64,000 bases of DNA from Sva-07 sp963774765 (GCA_963774765.1 CAVZGP010000011.1:816418-880417), one strand, 5' to 3'; shown: positions 25,408-34,468, numbered from the stretch's first letter. Translations and numbers: made by a program. The notes: generated by a model from the letters alone, not told the origin.

Positions 25408-27887
25408 CCCTCCCTCGGGAGTTCGAACCAGCTCACGAAGTCGCCACCTTCGATGAAATCGCCAGTGGGACAGCGTTTCCGAAGGTGGGGCGTGAGGTGG
25501 TTGCCGTCGAGTGCGAGCGGTCCTTCGGTGCCGTCGAATCGCACACCCGTGCGTTGCGACGCGATCGCGTCGCCATGCAACGCGACCAGGTATCTCCCGG
25601 GAGCGAACGTCTCGACCGGCCGGAACCGCACGCCGGTGACGAGTTCTGGTTGGTCGGTCTCTTCGAACCCCTGGATCGGATCGTCACAATCGGCTTCGAT
25701 GTGTCCGGGGTCGACATCGCCCACCAGGCCCATCCACCGATACCCGGGCATGCCGTTCGCAGTGTCGGCGACGCGATACGAAACGGTCACCGTCATGTCG
25801 TTCAACGTGCTCGGCTCGATCGGTTCGCTGAACGCGATCAGGAGGCCGACCTCACGGAACCGATCCGCCGGCTGCTCCTGTCCGTGTTCCCAGTTGATCG
25901 CCGTGATGCGGGGGAACTCGAGGAGCGGGAACGTACCGGGAGGCCCGGCGGGTCCGGCTGGTCCGGCTGGTCCGGCTGGTCCGGTCGGTCCCGCCGGACC
26001 GGTCTCACCGGCCGATCCTGCGGGTCCGGCTGGTCCGGTCGGCCCGGCTGGGCCGGGGGCACCTGGAGGTCCGACCGGGCCTTCTGCGCCGGCTCCTCCC
26101 GCTCGAGTCGACAGACAACGAACGGCGGCGGCGAGTTCCGCGATCGTCGGCAGTTCTGCACGGTCGCTCGTCGACAACGTGTCCTTGTCGAATGCGTCGC
26201 CGAGTTCGTATTCCTCGATGGTCGCGAGCACGATGCAATCGGCGGTGTCGCAGGTCGTGCACGGGCCACCATCGAGCACAGACGTGCAATCGTGGTGCTC
26301 GACGTCGAGCACGGCGACTCCACCCAACTCCGGTGCGTTCGGCGGGCCGGCGAACAGTGCGAACACCGCACCGCCGGACCCGTCGATCACGACTTCTGAG
26401 GGGTCGACTCCGATCTCGGATGCGTCGCTCGCGACAGCCGGACCGTTCGCCATCGAGGCGAGGTCGATCACCCGCACGACACCATCGCCCGCAGCAGTGG
26501 TCTCGGTGACGGCCGCCCAGGCTCCGACGGAGTCGGTGGCGACTCTGACAGGAGTGTCCACGGTGTCGGCGTCAGAACCCCACTGTGTCGCCGTCGACGA
26601 CGTGAGGTCGAGTGTCACCACACGCAGCGAGTGCGCCGCGGCGTCGATCGTGGCGACGCGTACCTCGGTGGCGCCGGGGATCACCGCGAGATCATCGTGC
26701 GCACCGGTGAACGCGATCTGGTTCGTCGCGGTCGCCGAGGCGGCGTCGACGTACTCGATCTCACCATCCGATCCGACCAACCAGCCGCTGCCGTCTCCGA
26801 GCGCAGTCAGGCTCCGCGCGGTCGAAGACGTGGTTGCGACACCGAGCAGGCTGGTGGTCGGGTCACCGCCGGTCTCGACCGCGGGACCCCACCCGATCGT
26901 CTCGGCCGCGTCGACATCGAGCATCACCACACCGCCTCCGGCGAGCGTGACGAGCCGCACGGCAGCGGCAGGTGGCGCACTCCGCTTCAAGACGTTGACG
27001 GGGGTCCCCCATGCGCTGGTGTCGAACACCTCGATGACGTCTGTCGACGCCTCGGCCACGTACAGCCGCGACCCGTCGGAACTCAAGGCGAGTGCGAGGG
27101 GTACAGCGGCGACCGCCACCACCGAGACGATTGCGCCGGTCGAGCCCCGCAGCACGACCACCGCCTGGCTCGGCGCCGACGTCGCCACGTAGACGAGATC
27201 GTGCGCAACGTCGACCGCGATCGCGGTGGCACCACCGACGGGATGGGTGTCCGACCAGGTCAACGTCGTCGGTCGGTCGACTTCGACGAGTGGGGCGTCG
27301 AGGATCACGGCGAAGTCGTACGCATCGAGGATGCGGTTCGGTCGGCACGCGGTCTCGTCACAGCCGCAGTCGTCGTAGAGCGCCTCGACGTCTTCGGCGA
27401 GACACTCTCGGTAGCTGATGCACAGCTGAACGCGATGGGTGCCGGTCAGGCCGGCACCGTCATCGGTGCCGGCGGATTCGCCGTCTTCCCGTTCGCTCCA
27501 GGCAGCGGCGATGAGTTCGGCGAGCGGCACGACTTCCGGCTCGGTCAGAATGATTTCGTGCCCGCAGCAGTCGATCGCCGCCCCCGGTTGCACGACGACG
27601 TACGTGTCGCGACATGCCGGGTTCGGGTGTTCGTCGACTTCGAGACCGCACGCGATGCCGACCCCGTGCTGCTGTTGGTTGTGGCGGCGGATCTTGCCGA
27701 GCAGATACTGCTGTTCGTCGGTGAGGTCGCGTTCGGTCAGCAACTTGCCCGTGAACCAGGTGTTGCGCGCCCGCTGCACGCTGTCACATTCTGGGCAGGC
27801 GTCGAGATGGCCGTGCCCACATCCGCAACGACTGCTTCGGTTCCCGGTGATCTGGTGGTCGGGCCCATGGTGTGTGGTGAGGGTCAT
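25404..27887 (-). CDS. Fibre-like protein: zinc-ribbon-like start, docking module, beta-propeller, collagen-like stalk, Ig-like tip
   Basis: This 827-residue mosaic starts with CGCGHGHLDACPEC (probable metal site), then the shared module WFTGKLLTERDLTDEQQYLL, HGVGIACGLEV and QPGAAIDCCGHEI. Residues about 205-560 have repeats such as AIAVDVAHDLVYVATSAPSQ and LALSSDGSRLYVAEASTD, typical of a YVTN/NHL-type beta-propeller. About 17 Gly-X-Y triplets, mostly GPA or GPT, run from residue 602 to 652. The last 170 residues include LLIAFSEPIEPSTLND, typical of a bacterial Ig-like fold. Collagen triplets usually form trimeric stalks, so this looks like a trimeric adhesin or fibre. I chose the ATG at 27887 for its GGAGGAG ribosome-binding site. 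Confidence 0.75.
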   Translation of the reverse strand: MTLTTHHGPDHQITGNRSSRCGCGHGHLDACPECDSVQRARNTWFTGKLLTERDLTDEQQYLLGKIRRHNQQQHGVGIACGLEVDEHPNPACRDTYVVVQPGAAIDCCGHEIILTEPEVVPLAELIAAAWSEREDGESAGTDDGAGLTGTHRVQLCISYRECLAEDVEALYDDCGCDETACRPNRILDAYDFAVILDAPLVEVDRPTTLTWSDTHPVGGATAIAVDVAHDLVYVATSAPSQAVVVLRGSTGAIVSVVAVAAVPLALALSSDGSRLYVAEASTDVIEVFDTSAWGTPVNVLKRSAPPAAAVRLVTLAGGGVVMLDVDAAETIGWGPAVETGGDPTTSLLGVATTSSTARSLTALGDGSGWLVGSDGEIEYVDAASATATNQIAFTGAHDDLAVIPGATEVRVATIDAAAHSLRVVTLDLTSSTATQWGSDADTVDTPVRVATDSVGAWAAVTETTAAGDGVVRVIDLASMANGPAVASDASEIGVDPSEVVIDGSGGAVFALFAGPPNAPELGGVAVLDVEHHDCTSVLDGGPCTTCDTADCIVLATIEEYELGDAFDKDTLSTSDRAELPTIAELAAAVRCLSTRAGGAGAEGPVGPPGAPGPAGPTGPAGPAGSAGETGPAGPTGPAGPAGPAGPAGPPGTFPLLEFPRITAINWEHGQEQPADRFREVGLLIAFSEPIEPSTLNDMTVTVSYRVADTANGMPGYRWMGLVGDVDPGHIEADCDDPIQGFEETDQPELVTGVRFRPVETFAPGRYLVALHGDAIASQRTGVRFDGTEGPLALDGNHLTPHLRKRCPTGDFIEGGDFVSWFELPREG

Positions 27888-27915
27888 CGTCTGCTCCTCC
27901 AGAGACGCGGCCGGT

Positions 27916-29598
27916 TCATCCGACCGCGGTGCGGGCGACCCGCGTGGTCTGACCGACGCGAGGGCCGGTTCGGGTGGGGTCACCGCCGAGGACGAATGCG
28001 CTGCCGAGGTGCCCGTCCCCGAGCGGTTCGGGGTCGGGGGCGGCCCCGACGAGCGCGTCGATTCCGATCGTCGCCTGGACTCCGACGCGGAGTTCGGGGC
28101 GGACGACACAGATCTCGGCGAGTGAGTGAGCCGGCGCCACGACCGACGTGATGTGAGCGGCCCGGTCGGCCAACTCGTCGCAATCGTCGGATCGCGTCGC
28201 TCGGACGATCAGTGTGAATCGGTGAGCGTAGAAGTGGAAGGGATCGCGCAACGGGTCCGGAACGTCGATCAGCCGGACGGCGCCGACGGCGGAGAACTCG
28301 TCGAGTTGGAGGCGACGAACGATGTCGGGACCGAAGAGCCGGCTCGTGTCACCGAGGCGTCCGCGGTGCACGACCGCCCACCGACGGAGGTGGTAGTGCT
28401 CGAGCAGGTGCACGTTGCGACCCAGCCAGAGCGCAGTGTGCCGCTGCACACCATCCGGTGTGCCGCGATGTCGATACAACGCTGGTGCGGCCTGCAACAG
28501 CTGCCGGCGACGCTCCTCTGGCAGCATCTCGGCGTCGTCGACGCCCAACCAACCCGACAGCCACGAAAGAAAGTCGCGTGTCGGGTCGGCCGGTGTCGAG
28601 TCGGCGTCGAGGAGCAGCGGTGTGTCGTCGAGATGAGTGGTGACCGAACGACGGATCGAGTCGCTGATCGAGAGGAACTCGTCGATGAAGGCGCCGCCGT
28701 CCGGTCCGGTGCGGTAGGCCGGGGGCAGGTACTTGGCGGACGTGTCTCGCGGGAAGTGCACTTCTACATCGTCGACTCGCGGCGTCACCACACCATCACC
28801 GCTGAGTCGCAGTTCCAGCCACAGCCAGCGACCAGGGCGGCTGTGGACCAACGCGTCCCATGATTCGTGCCCTTTCCCTGTGCAGGTCGCAACACGTGCC
28901 CAGGCCCCTTCGTCCACCAGCGCGACCTCGGCGTCGCTGTAGAGACCGTCGGATGTCGTGGTGCGAATGTCGAGTCGGCTTCCGGGAGGTGTTGCGCCCC
29001 GCAGGACGATGCGGTCCCAGACGCACGAGTCGATCCCCGAGTCGAGTGGACCGATCACCGCTCGTCCGGACGCCGCGAACGGAGCCACGGCACGATCCGC
29101 GGCCGGGGAGGGCACGAGGAGGCCCTCGAGGCTTCTGACCCATCCGGTCCGGCGGTTGATCTCGTGTACCCGGTCGTTGTTGGCGTCGACGACCCACACG
29201 TGCCCGCAAGCACCCGACGTCACCGCGGTCGGTTCCCACGTACGGTCGGGCCACACGAGCACCGGCATCACATCGGTTGGCGAGAGTCGCCGTGAGGGTG
29301 CAGCACGCACCGCACCGGGCGGGGTTGCGTCGTCGAGGGCGATCGGCCCGACGACCGAACGGATCTGACCGTCGGCGGTGGTGAAGAGGAGGCGACGGTT
29401 GGTGCGGTCGACCACGGCCAATTCGTCACATCCGCTGACGACGCAGGTGTCGGTCGGCGGAGCAGGAGGTGGTGCGATCGAAGCCAACTGGAACGATCCG
29501 TCGACGTCGGCGAGATCGGTCAGTGCCGGCAGATTCCTCCAGCCCGGACGGCGGGCGAGCAGAAACCACGTGGTGCGGGCGTTCGCTGTGGCCGTCAT
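27916..29598 (-). CDS. eCIS baseplate protein, gpI-like (Afp12/Pvc12 position), with NHL-like N-terminal repeats
   Basis: A 560-residue protein. The C-terminal half (from about 290) resembles phage P2-like tail protein I: YLPPAYRTG, LDDTPLLLDADSTPADPTRDFLSWLSGWLG, RRRQLLQAAPALYRHRGTPDG, and a terminal FTLIVRA strand. Tail protein I joins baseplate wedges to fibres. The N-terminal 220 residues contain repeats reading DELAVVDRTNRRLLFTTADG and HVWVVDANNDRVHEINRRTG, a pattern of NHL-type beta-propeller blades that simple gpI proteins lack. Its ATG overlaps the stop of the gpJ gene (ATGA). The fibre gene follows 28 nt later. Confidence 0.78.
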   Translation of the reverse strand: MTATANARTTWFLLARRPGWRNLPALTDLADVDGSFQLASIAPPPAPPTDTCVVSGCDELAVVDRTNRRLLFTTADGQIRSVVGPIALDDATPPGAVRAAPSRRLSPTDVMPVLVWPDRTWEPTAVTSGACGHVWVVDANNDRVHEINRRTGWVRSLEGLLVPSPAADRAVAPFAASGRAVIGPLDSGIDSCVWDRIVLRGATPPGSRLDIRTTTSDGLYSDAEVALVDEGAWARVATCTGKGHESWDALVHSRPGRWLWLELRLSGDGVVTPRVDDVEVHFPRDTSAKYLPPAYRTGPDGGAFIDEFLSISDSIRRSVTTHLDDTPLLLDADSTPADPTRDFLSWLSGWLGVDDAEMLPEERRRQLLQAAPALYRHRGTPDGVQRHTALWLGRNVHLLEHYHLRRWAVVHRGRLGDTSRLFGPDIVRRLQLDEFSAVGAVRLIDVPDPLRDPFHFYAHRFTLIVRATRSDDCDELADRAAHITSVVAPAHSLAEICVVRPELRVGVQATIGIDALVGAAPDPEPLGDGHLGSAFVLGGDPTRTGPRVGQTTRVARTAVG

Positions 29599-31568
29599 CG
29601 GTATCCGACCCTCACCAGCGGTGCGAGCGCCTCGATCAATTCACCGGGACGAAGGTCGACGTCGCGGCACAACGGCTGGCGATCGCCGTCGAGTTCGACG
29701 AGCAGCTGGTTGTCGCGGATCCGCTCGACGCCGGGTGCCGTGAAGACGATTCGCAACAGGTCAGATGCGTAGATCGTGCCGCCGAACGGCCAGCCCGTGC
29801 CCTCGGCGCCGCCCTCGAGCGGGTGGAGCCATGTCGTCAGTGCGTCGACGATTCCGTCGTGGGTGGCAGCGAGGTCGCTGCCCGACTTCACGACGACGTC
29901 GACGTCGATCTTCACCTGTCGGTAGCGCGGGCCGATCGCGAACACCTCGGTGGTGAGAAGCCGACGGGAGTCGAGCCAAGCACACACCGTTTCGAGGGTC
30001 GTGCGGGTCGGGTGCGGGGCCTGACCCTGCGCGTCGGGCACGACGATGACGGTGACTGCGCCCGGCACGCTCACCGACGGGTACGCCGGGTGCAGGCGCG
30101 CAACAGCGTGCGCTCTGGCGACGTTCGCGGGAGCGCCCCGGGCGATCGTCTCGAAGTCCTCAGCTGCGACGGCTCTGTCCTTCGACTTCAGTTCACCCGC
30201 CGCCCGCGTCTTCGCCTCGGCCACCGACTCGCCGTCGCTGCCTCCGGAGGCCGCTTCGACGTTGATCACCGACTTGATGCCGGGAACCGCGCTGTGCATC
30301 GTCGCCACAGCTGACGGACCGACGTTGCCTCGCAGCCCGCCGCCCGATCGGTAACGGCGGGCGACGATGTTGCGGCTCGGAAGTGCAGGGTTGGCGGCCG
30401 GAATCGCCCCGCGTCGGCCGTCGCCGAATCGGACCTCACCGAGCCAACGATCGACGGTGAAGTGCTGGTCGTCCGGCCCCGAGCCGGCGAAGTCGGTGAC
30501 CTCCTGCCAGGCTTCGAATCCGCTGCCCTCGTCGATCTCGATGTGCACCGACTCGATGCCGACGACCGTGCCGTCCGAGCGCACCACGTCGAGCACGGGT
30601 TCGGCGGCGAGGACGGGGATGGCTCCGAGCACGAATGGTCCCTGGAGGGGCATCCCGTTGCTGCCGCCGATCACCTCGTGCTCGACCGTCGTGCCCTCGA
30701 CGGCCGGAATGGTGTTGATCGCGACTCTGGTGAGCTCCGGGCTGCGTTCGAAGGCGCCGCGCACCTTGCGGCTGCGGACCCAGTGCAGCACGGGGAGACC
30801 AGGCCCTGGGGAATGAGCGATCGATCGACTTCCCGGGCCGAAGACGACCAGGCGACCTGTCACGGTGAAGGCTCTGGTGTCGTCACGCTCGACGGCGAGC
30901 GGTGACCACCCGGAGCCGTCCCAGAATTCGTGCGCGACGTCTGCCGGTGGCGCGATGCCGAGCGCGCCAGCCTGTGCGACGATGGCCTGGCGCGCGTCGG
31001 CCGAGTAGATCATCATCGTGATCGATTTCTCGGTCATTCCCGCAGGTGCGTCGAATCCGTAGAGCAGTGCGGCGTCGTCAGGGGCGTGACGACCGAACGG
31101 TGGAATGCTGCCCGACGCGGCGTCGCCCGGAACGTACTGGCGGATCTCGATCGTGTCGTCCACTGCGAGTGTTGCGAGCGTTGCGCCGATCACGGTGAAA
31201 CCTTCCGGCAACTCGAAGATCACGGGTCGGCCGTCTCCGCCCTGAGCTGCGGCCTGCGTGCGTGCGGGCACGAGTACGTCGTCGGTCGGTTTGGACGCGC
31301 TGAACGTCAGGTCGACACGCGCGGGTGCAGGCGTGGTCGTCGAGATACCGAGCAACTGGAGGAACTTCACGTAGTGCAACTCGGGCACCTGATTCACCCG
31401 GTACAACGTCAGCTCGGTCAGCCAGGTGAACAACTCGAGCAATGCGATTCCGGGATCGGACTCGTTGTAGTTCGTCCACCCGGGTGCGTACCGCGGTATC
31501 AGCGACCGGGCTTGCGCGAACAACTCGTCAAACCGTCGATCGTCGAGGTTTGGTGCGACGATGGGCAT
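29595..31568 (-). CDS. eCIS baseplate wedge protein, gpJ-like (Afp11/Pvc11)
   Basis: A 657-residue baseplate J-like protein. The N-terminus reads RRFDELFAQARSLIPRYAPGWT, then NESDPGIALLELFTWLTELTLYRVNQ. This NxSDPGxxLLELFxWL motif is diagnostic of eCIS and phage gpJ/gp6-like wedges. The central part has beta-domains with GDGRRGAIPAANPALPSRN and a classic baseplate-J helix, KTRAAGELKSKDRAVAAEDFE. Together with gp25 and gpI it forms the wedges that trigger sheath contraction. The ATG at 31568 shares one base with the gp25 stop (TGATG). A longer upstream frame is Arg-rich shadow sequence. Confidence 0.9.
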   Translation of the reverse strand: MPIVAPNLDDRRFDELFAQARSLIPRYAPGWTNYNESDPGIALLELFTWLTELTLYRVNQVPELHYVKFLQLLGISTTTPAPARVDLTFSASKPTDDVLVPARTQAAAQGGDGRPVIFELPEGFTVIGATLATLAVDDTIEIRQYVPGDAASGSIPPFGRHAPDDAALLYGFDAPAGMTEKSITMMIYSADARQAIVAQAGALGIAPPADVAHEFWDGSGWSPLAVERDDTRAFTVTGRLVVFGPGSRSIAHSPGPGLPVLHWVRSRKVRGAFERSPELTRVAINTIPAVEGTTVEHEVIGGSNGMPLQGPFVLGAIPVLAAEPVLDVVRSDGTVVGIESVHIEIDEGSGFEAWQEVTDFAGSGPDDQHFTVDRWLGEVRFGDGRRGAIPAANPALPSRNIVARRYRSGGGLRGNVGPSAVATMHSAVPGIKSVINVEAASGGSDGESVAEAKTRAAGELKSKDRAVAAEDFETIARGAPANVARAHAVARLHPAYPSVSVPGAVTVIVVPDAQGQAPHPTRTTLETVCAWLDSRRLLTTEVFAIGPRYRQVKIDVDVVVKSGSDLAATHDGIVDALTTWLHPLEGGAEGTGWPFGGTIYASDLLRIVFTAPGVERIRDNQLLVELDGDRQPLCRDVDLRPGELIEALAPLVRVGYR

Positions 31569-31972
31569 CAGCGTTCCCCTTCGGTGACGAAGAACGGGTA
31601 CACGAGATTGTGCACCGTGTTGTTGTCGAGCAGTCGGTAGTCGATTTCGATCAGCAGTTCGTTGACGAGCTCGCCTTCGCCCGTGACGCGTACGTCGATC
31701 ACGTCGATCCGCGGTTCGTGTTCCACCAAGGCGTCGTACACGTGCTGGGCGACCATCGCCCGAGTGGCGGCATCGTTCGGCCCGAAGAGCAGGTCGCGAA
31801 GACCGCATCCGAAGGTCGGACGCATCGGGCGTTCGCCGGGATTCACCGACAGGATCAGCCAAATCGATTCGGCGACGAGTTGTTCGCCCGCGGACCAACC
31901 GATGCTGCCGGAGGGCCCGACCGTGACGGGAAAGCGCACGCCGGACCCCAGGAAGCTCCGACGATCAGCCAT
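31568..31972 (-). CDS. eCIS baseplate protein, gp25-like (Afp9/Pvc9)
   Basis: A 134-residue GPW/gp25-family protein. It carries the expected ILSVNPGERPMRPTFGCGLRD, with the conserved GER-x-x-P-x-FG(C)GL signature, and then a helix and strand pair IDVIDVRVTGEGELVNELLIEI. In T4 and eCIS particles gp25 helps start sheath polymerisation at the baseplate. It overlaps the preceding Leu-rich gene by 8 nt and the gpJ gene by one base. Confidence 0.92.
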   Translation of the reverse strand: MADRRSFLGSGVRFPVTVGPSGSIGWSAGEQLVAESIWLILSVNPGERPMRPTFGCGLRDLLFGPNDAATRAMVAQHVYDALVEHEPRIDVIDVRVTGEGELVNELLIEIDYRLLDNNTVHNLVYPFFVTEGER

Positions 31973-32729
31973 CCGCCGGCCCCACGATCGTGTCGATCGC
32001 GTCGACGGCGGTCTGCAGCGTGGCGATCACCGCATCGAATGCCTCGAGGTCCTCCGGTGGTGCCGCCGGAGTCGAGAGTTCGAGGGACAGGTCCATGCCG
32101 GCGATTTCGAGGAACGGTGAGACGAGCGCGATGATCCCGGCGATCGGGTCGATCGCACTCGTCAAGTTCTGCATCGCGACGCCGGCGTTCTCCTGTGAAC
32201 ATCCGAGCGCTTCGAGCAGATCCGGGTTGCCCTCCGCCGCGGCGAAGCGCAACTGGAGCCCGTTCATCAAGTCCCGCAACGAACGCATCTGCGTGAGAAG
32301 GCAGTTGAGGATCGAACGGATCAAGCGCAAGATGTCCAACACGAACGCCGGGATCCCCGCCAAAGACAGGAAACACGGGGCGATCTCGACGACCGACTGA
32401 GCGAACTCGGCCAAGACCTCGGGCGACGGAACCCCTGGCGGGACCTCGGTCAGGGCGCCGAGGATCTCGGTGAGCGGTTTGAGGAGTTTGAGTATCCGCA
32501 TCGGGCACTCGAGCGCGACGAGCAGCGGCTGCAACTGCAGCATGAGGTTGAAGCTCATCGAGCAGTCGTTGGGAATCCCTTTGGAGATGTCGACCAGCGC
32601 CTTCATGCTCCCCCCCGACGGAAGTTGCAGAGCGAGTGGCGTCGGCATCGGCAACTTGAGGACGTCGCACGGCGGCAGATCGAATGCCTCCTGCAGACTG
32701 GCGCTGATCGGGATGTCAATGGTGGTCAT
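31965..32729 (-). CDS. Leu-rich helical protein of unknown function in the spike region
   Basis: The 254 residues are dominated by amphipathic and hydrophobic helices rich in Leu, Ile and Pro, for example FNLMLQLQPLLVALECPMRI, FVLDILRLIRSILNCLLTQM and DPIAGIIALVSPFLEIAG. Five Cys residues are spread through the chain. There is no signal peptide. I do not recognise the family. It sits between the gpV-like spike and gp25, near where other eCIS clusters encode the PAAR-type tip (Pvc10), which is not found here. It may be a hub or tip component, or bind the hydrophobic cargo. A clear AGGAAA ribosome-binding site precedes the ATG at 32729. Confidence 0.6.
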   Translation of the reverse strand: MTTIDIPISASLQEAFDLPPCDVLKLPMPTPLALQLPSGGSMKALVDISKGIPNDCSMSFNLMLQLQPLLVALECPMRILKLLKPLTEILGALTEVPPGVPSPEVLAEFAQSVVEIAPCFLSLAGIPAFVLDILRLIRSILNCLLTQMRSLRDLMNGLQLRFAAAEGNPDLLEALGCSQENAGVAMQNLTSAIDPIAGIIALVSPFLEIAGMDLSLELSTPAAPPEDLEAFDAVIATLQTAVDAIDTIVGPADG

Positions 32730-32741
32730 GACGTTTCCTGT

Positions 32742-33296
32742 TCAGATCGGGTTCGGTGTCGGGCTGACGATGCGGGCGACACCGCTGCTGCGCACGATGA
32801 CGGTCGCGGCGTCGAGCTCGAGGACGCCCATCGAGCGGATCGTGACCTTGCCGTTGGTCAACACGATCGAGTTGCCGTGAGCATCTTCGATGGCGATGCC
32901 GCCCTGATTTCCACCACTGGTCGGGGTCGAATCGATGAAACGGATCGTGTGACCGTTGAGTGATCGGATCATCCGCTCGCGTACGGCGGTCGACGGGGCG
33001 TTGTCGACGGCGTTGTGGGTGAACCCGATGATGATCGGAGACGACGGGTCGCCACGCTCGAACAGCACGACCGCTTCGTCGCCGACCTCGGGGACCATGA
33101 ACACGCCGCGGTCATTGCCGGCCATCGGCGAGGCGATCGGAGCCCAGTGGGCCTGTGCGTCGCTGCCGAGGAACGGGAACGTCACGCGCACGCGGCCCTG
33201 GCCGAGCGGATCGTCGACGTCCGCGACGATCGCGAGCACCGCACTCGCGCCGCCGAGGCTGTTGGTCGAATGTTCCGCGGCGTCGATCATCGTCAT
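32742..33296 (-). CDS. eCIS spike protein, gpV/gp5-like OB-fold (Afp8 C-terminal part)
   Basis: A 184-residue protein. It has the OB-fold pattern of phage baseplate spike proteins: VADVDDPLGQGRVRVTFPFL, then HWAPIASPMAGNDRGVFMVPEVGDEAVVLFERGDPSSPIIIG. The PEVGDEVxVxFExGDP motif is diagnostic of gpV/VgrG OB domains. The C-terminal 70 residues are short beta-repeats (IAIEDAHGNSIVLTNGKVTI) like the start of a triple-stranded needle. Afp8/Pvc8 carry this and the hub domain in one chain; here they are two genes with a 4-nt overlap. Confidence 0.9.
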   Translation of the reverse strand: MTMIDAAEHSTNSLGGASAVLAIVADVDDPLGQGRVRVTFPFLGSDAQAHWAPIASPMAGNDRGVFMVPEVGDEAVVLFERGDPSSPIIIGFTHNAVDNAPSTAVRERMIRSLNGHTIRFIDSTPTSGGNQGGIAIEDAHGNSIVLTNGKVTIRSMGVLELDAATVIVRSSGVARIVSPTPNPI

Positions 33297-34468
33297 GACT
33301 GGCGTCCTTCCAGACGGGCTTTGAACGTGGTTCGGTACCCCGCGTCGTTGATCACATGGCGCGTCTCGGTGATGAAGTACGTGCCGCCGAGGTGGGTTCC
33401 AACTCGGCCGATCTCGACGGTTCGCCCTGCGCGCAGGTCCGGGAGCCCGACCGTGGTCGCCTCGATCTGGATCAGCGTCGAAGCGATGTGGTTGAGCAGC
33501 TTCTTCGCCTTCAGATCGGCCGCCGCCTTGTCAGCGACCACATGATCGGTGACCACCTCTTCTCGTCCGTTGGCCAGTGCGAGGGAACGAACGGTGAGCG
33601 ACGTCTTCGGATCGAGGTGCTCCTCGATCGTGGCCTCTCCTCTGATCGGCTCCTTCTTGGCGCGATCCCACCCGAGCACGGTCAACTTCTTCACTTGGCG
33701 TGTCGTCGACACAGCGGCCTTCAACGCGGTCAGCGACTTGCCCCAGTCGAGCTTGTACGTCCGATCGGTGACCTGCCGACTCGGTCCGAAGTACAACACC
33801 TCGTTGTCGTCGCTGTCGGCGGTGATGAACACGTCGTACCCGTTGCGGCGGGCGAGCTGGAGGAGGAACACGATGGGGTACTGGTTGTTCATGAACACGT
33901 TGTCCCGGTAGGGCTCGTCGTCCAATGCGGCGTTGCTGATCTCGACGCGAACCGGCAGCCCGGGTTTGCCGGGCGGTGAATCCGGTGGCCCGCCAAGGTC
34001 CGCAGCGACTTCGCTGTCACGGACCCTGCCGTTGCCCTCCGGCGGCCAGGACCAGGTGTACTGCTTCAACCGGAAACGGTCGAGGACGTTCAGTCCGCGC
34101 ATCGTCAGACGGGTCGTGCCGGCTTCCGGGAAATCCGCTTCGAGCGTCGTGATCAACCCGGTCGTCATCACCCTGAAGTCCGCGGTGCGACCCTGGTACC
34201 CCATCGAGAGCGTCACCGTGTTGCCGGGTTGCACCGCTTCCCAGAGCTCCTCGGTCGCACCTTCACCGACGAACTTGGCAGTGCGCCTGGTCGTGTCGAG
34301 ATTGTTGAACACGAACGTGAACGAGTCGATCTTGTCGATCGAGTCCTCGTAGGTCACCTCGATCACGTCTCGGATGACACCGCGTGGCATCGGTGCACCG
34401 TTGACCTCGACTTCGAACGCCGGAACGTAGAACGCCTGGTCCGTCTCGTGCAACTCGATCACCGACAT
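33293..34468 (-). CDS. eCIS baseplate hub protein, gpD/gp27-like (Afp8 N-terminal part)
   Basis: A 391-residue protein of the phage late-control gene D family. Typical segments are VIEVTYEDSIDKIDSFTFVFNN near the start, VTLSMGYQGRTADFRVMTTGLIT, LTMRGLNVLDRF, and a late LRAGRTVEIGRVGTHLGGTYFITETRH. The last of these matches the hub barrel that docks the tube. It forms the trimeric hub onto which the first tube ring stacks. It ends in an ATGA overlap with the spike gene and starts one base after the LysM gene stop. Confidence 0.9.
   Translation of the reverse strand: MSVIELHETDQAFYVPAFEVEVNGAPMPRGVIRDVIEVTYEDSIDKIDSFTFVFNNLDTTRRTAKFVGEGATEELWEAVQPGNTVTLSMGYQGRTADFRVMTTGLITTLEADFPEAGTTRLTMRGLNVLDRFRLKQYTWSWPPEGNGRVRDSEVAADLGGPPDSPPGKPGLPVRVEISNAALDDEPYRDNVFMNNQYPIVFLLQLARRNGYDVFITADSDDNEVLYFGPSRQVTDRTYKLDWGKSLTALKAAVSTTRQVKKLTVLGWDRAKKEPIRGEATIEEHLDPKTSLTVRSLALANGREEVVTDHVVADKAAADLKAKKLLNHIASTLIQIEATTVGLPDLRAGRTVEIGRVGTHLGGTYFITETRHVINDAGYRTTFKARLEGRQS

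Noticed and set aside
25930..26090. CRISPR-like short repeats
   Set aside because: The repeats are in-frame Gly-Pro-Ala codons without spacers.
24970..27192. 740-codon plus-strand frame with Gly-Pro-Ala triplets
   Set aside because: The triplets are the antisense reading of the collagen-like repeat; the minus-strand protein has domains and a good ribosome-binding site.
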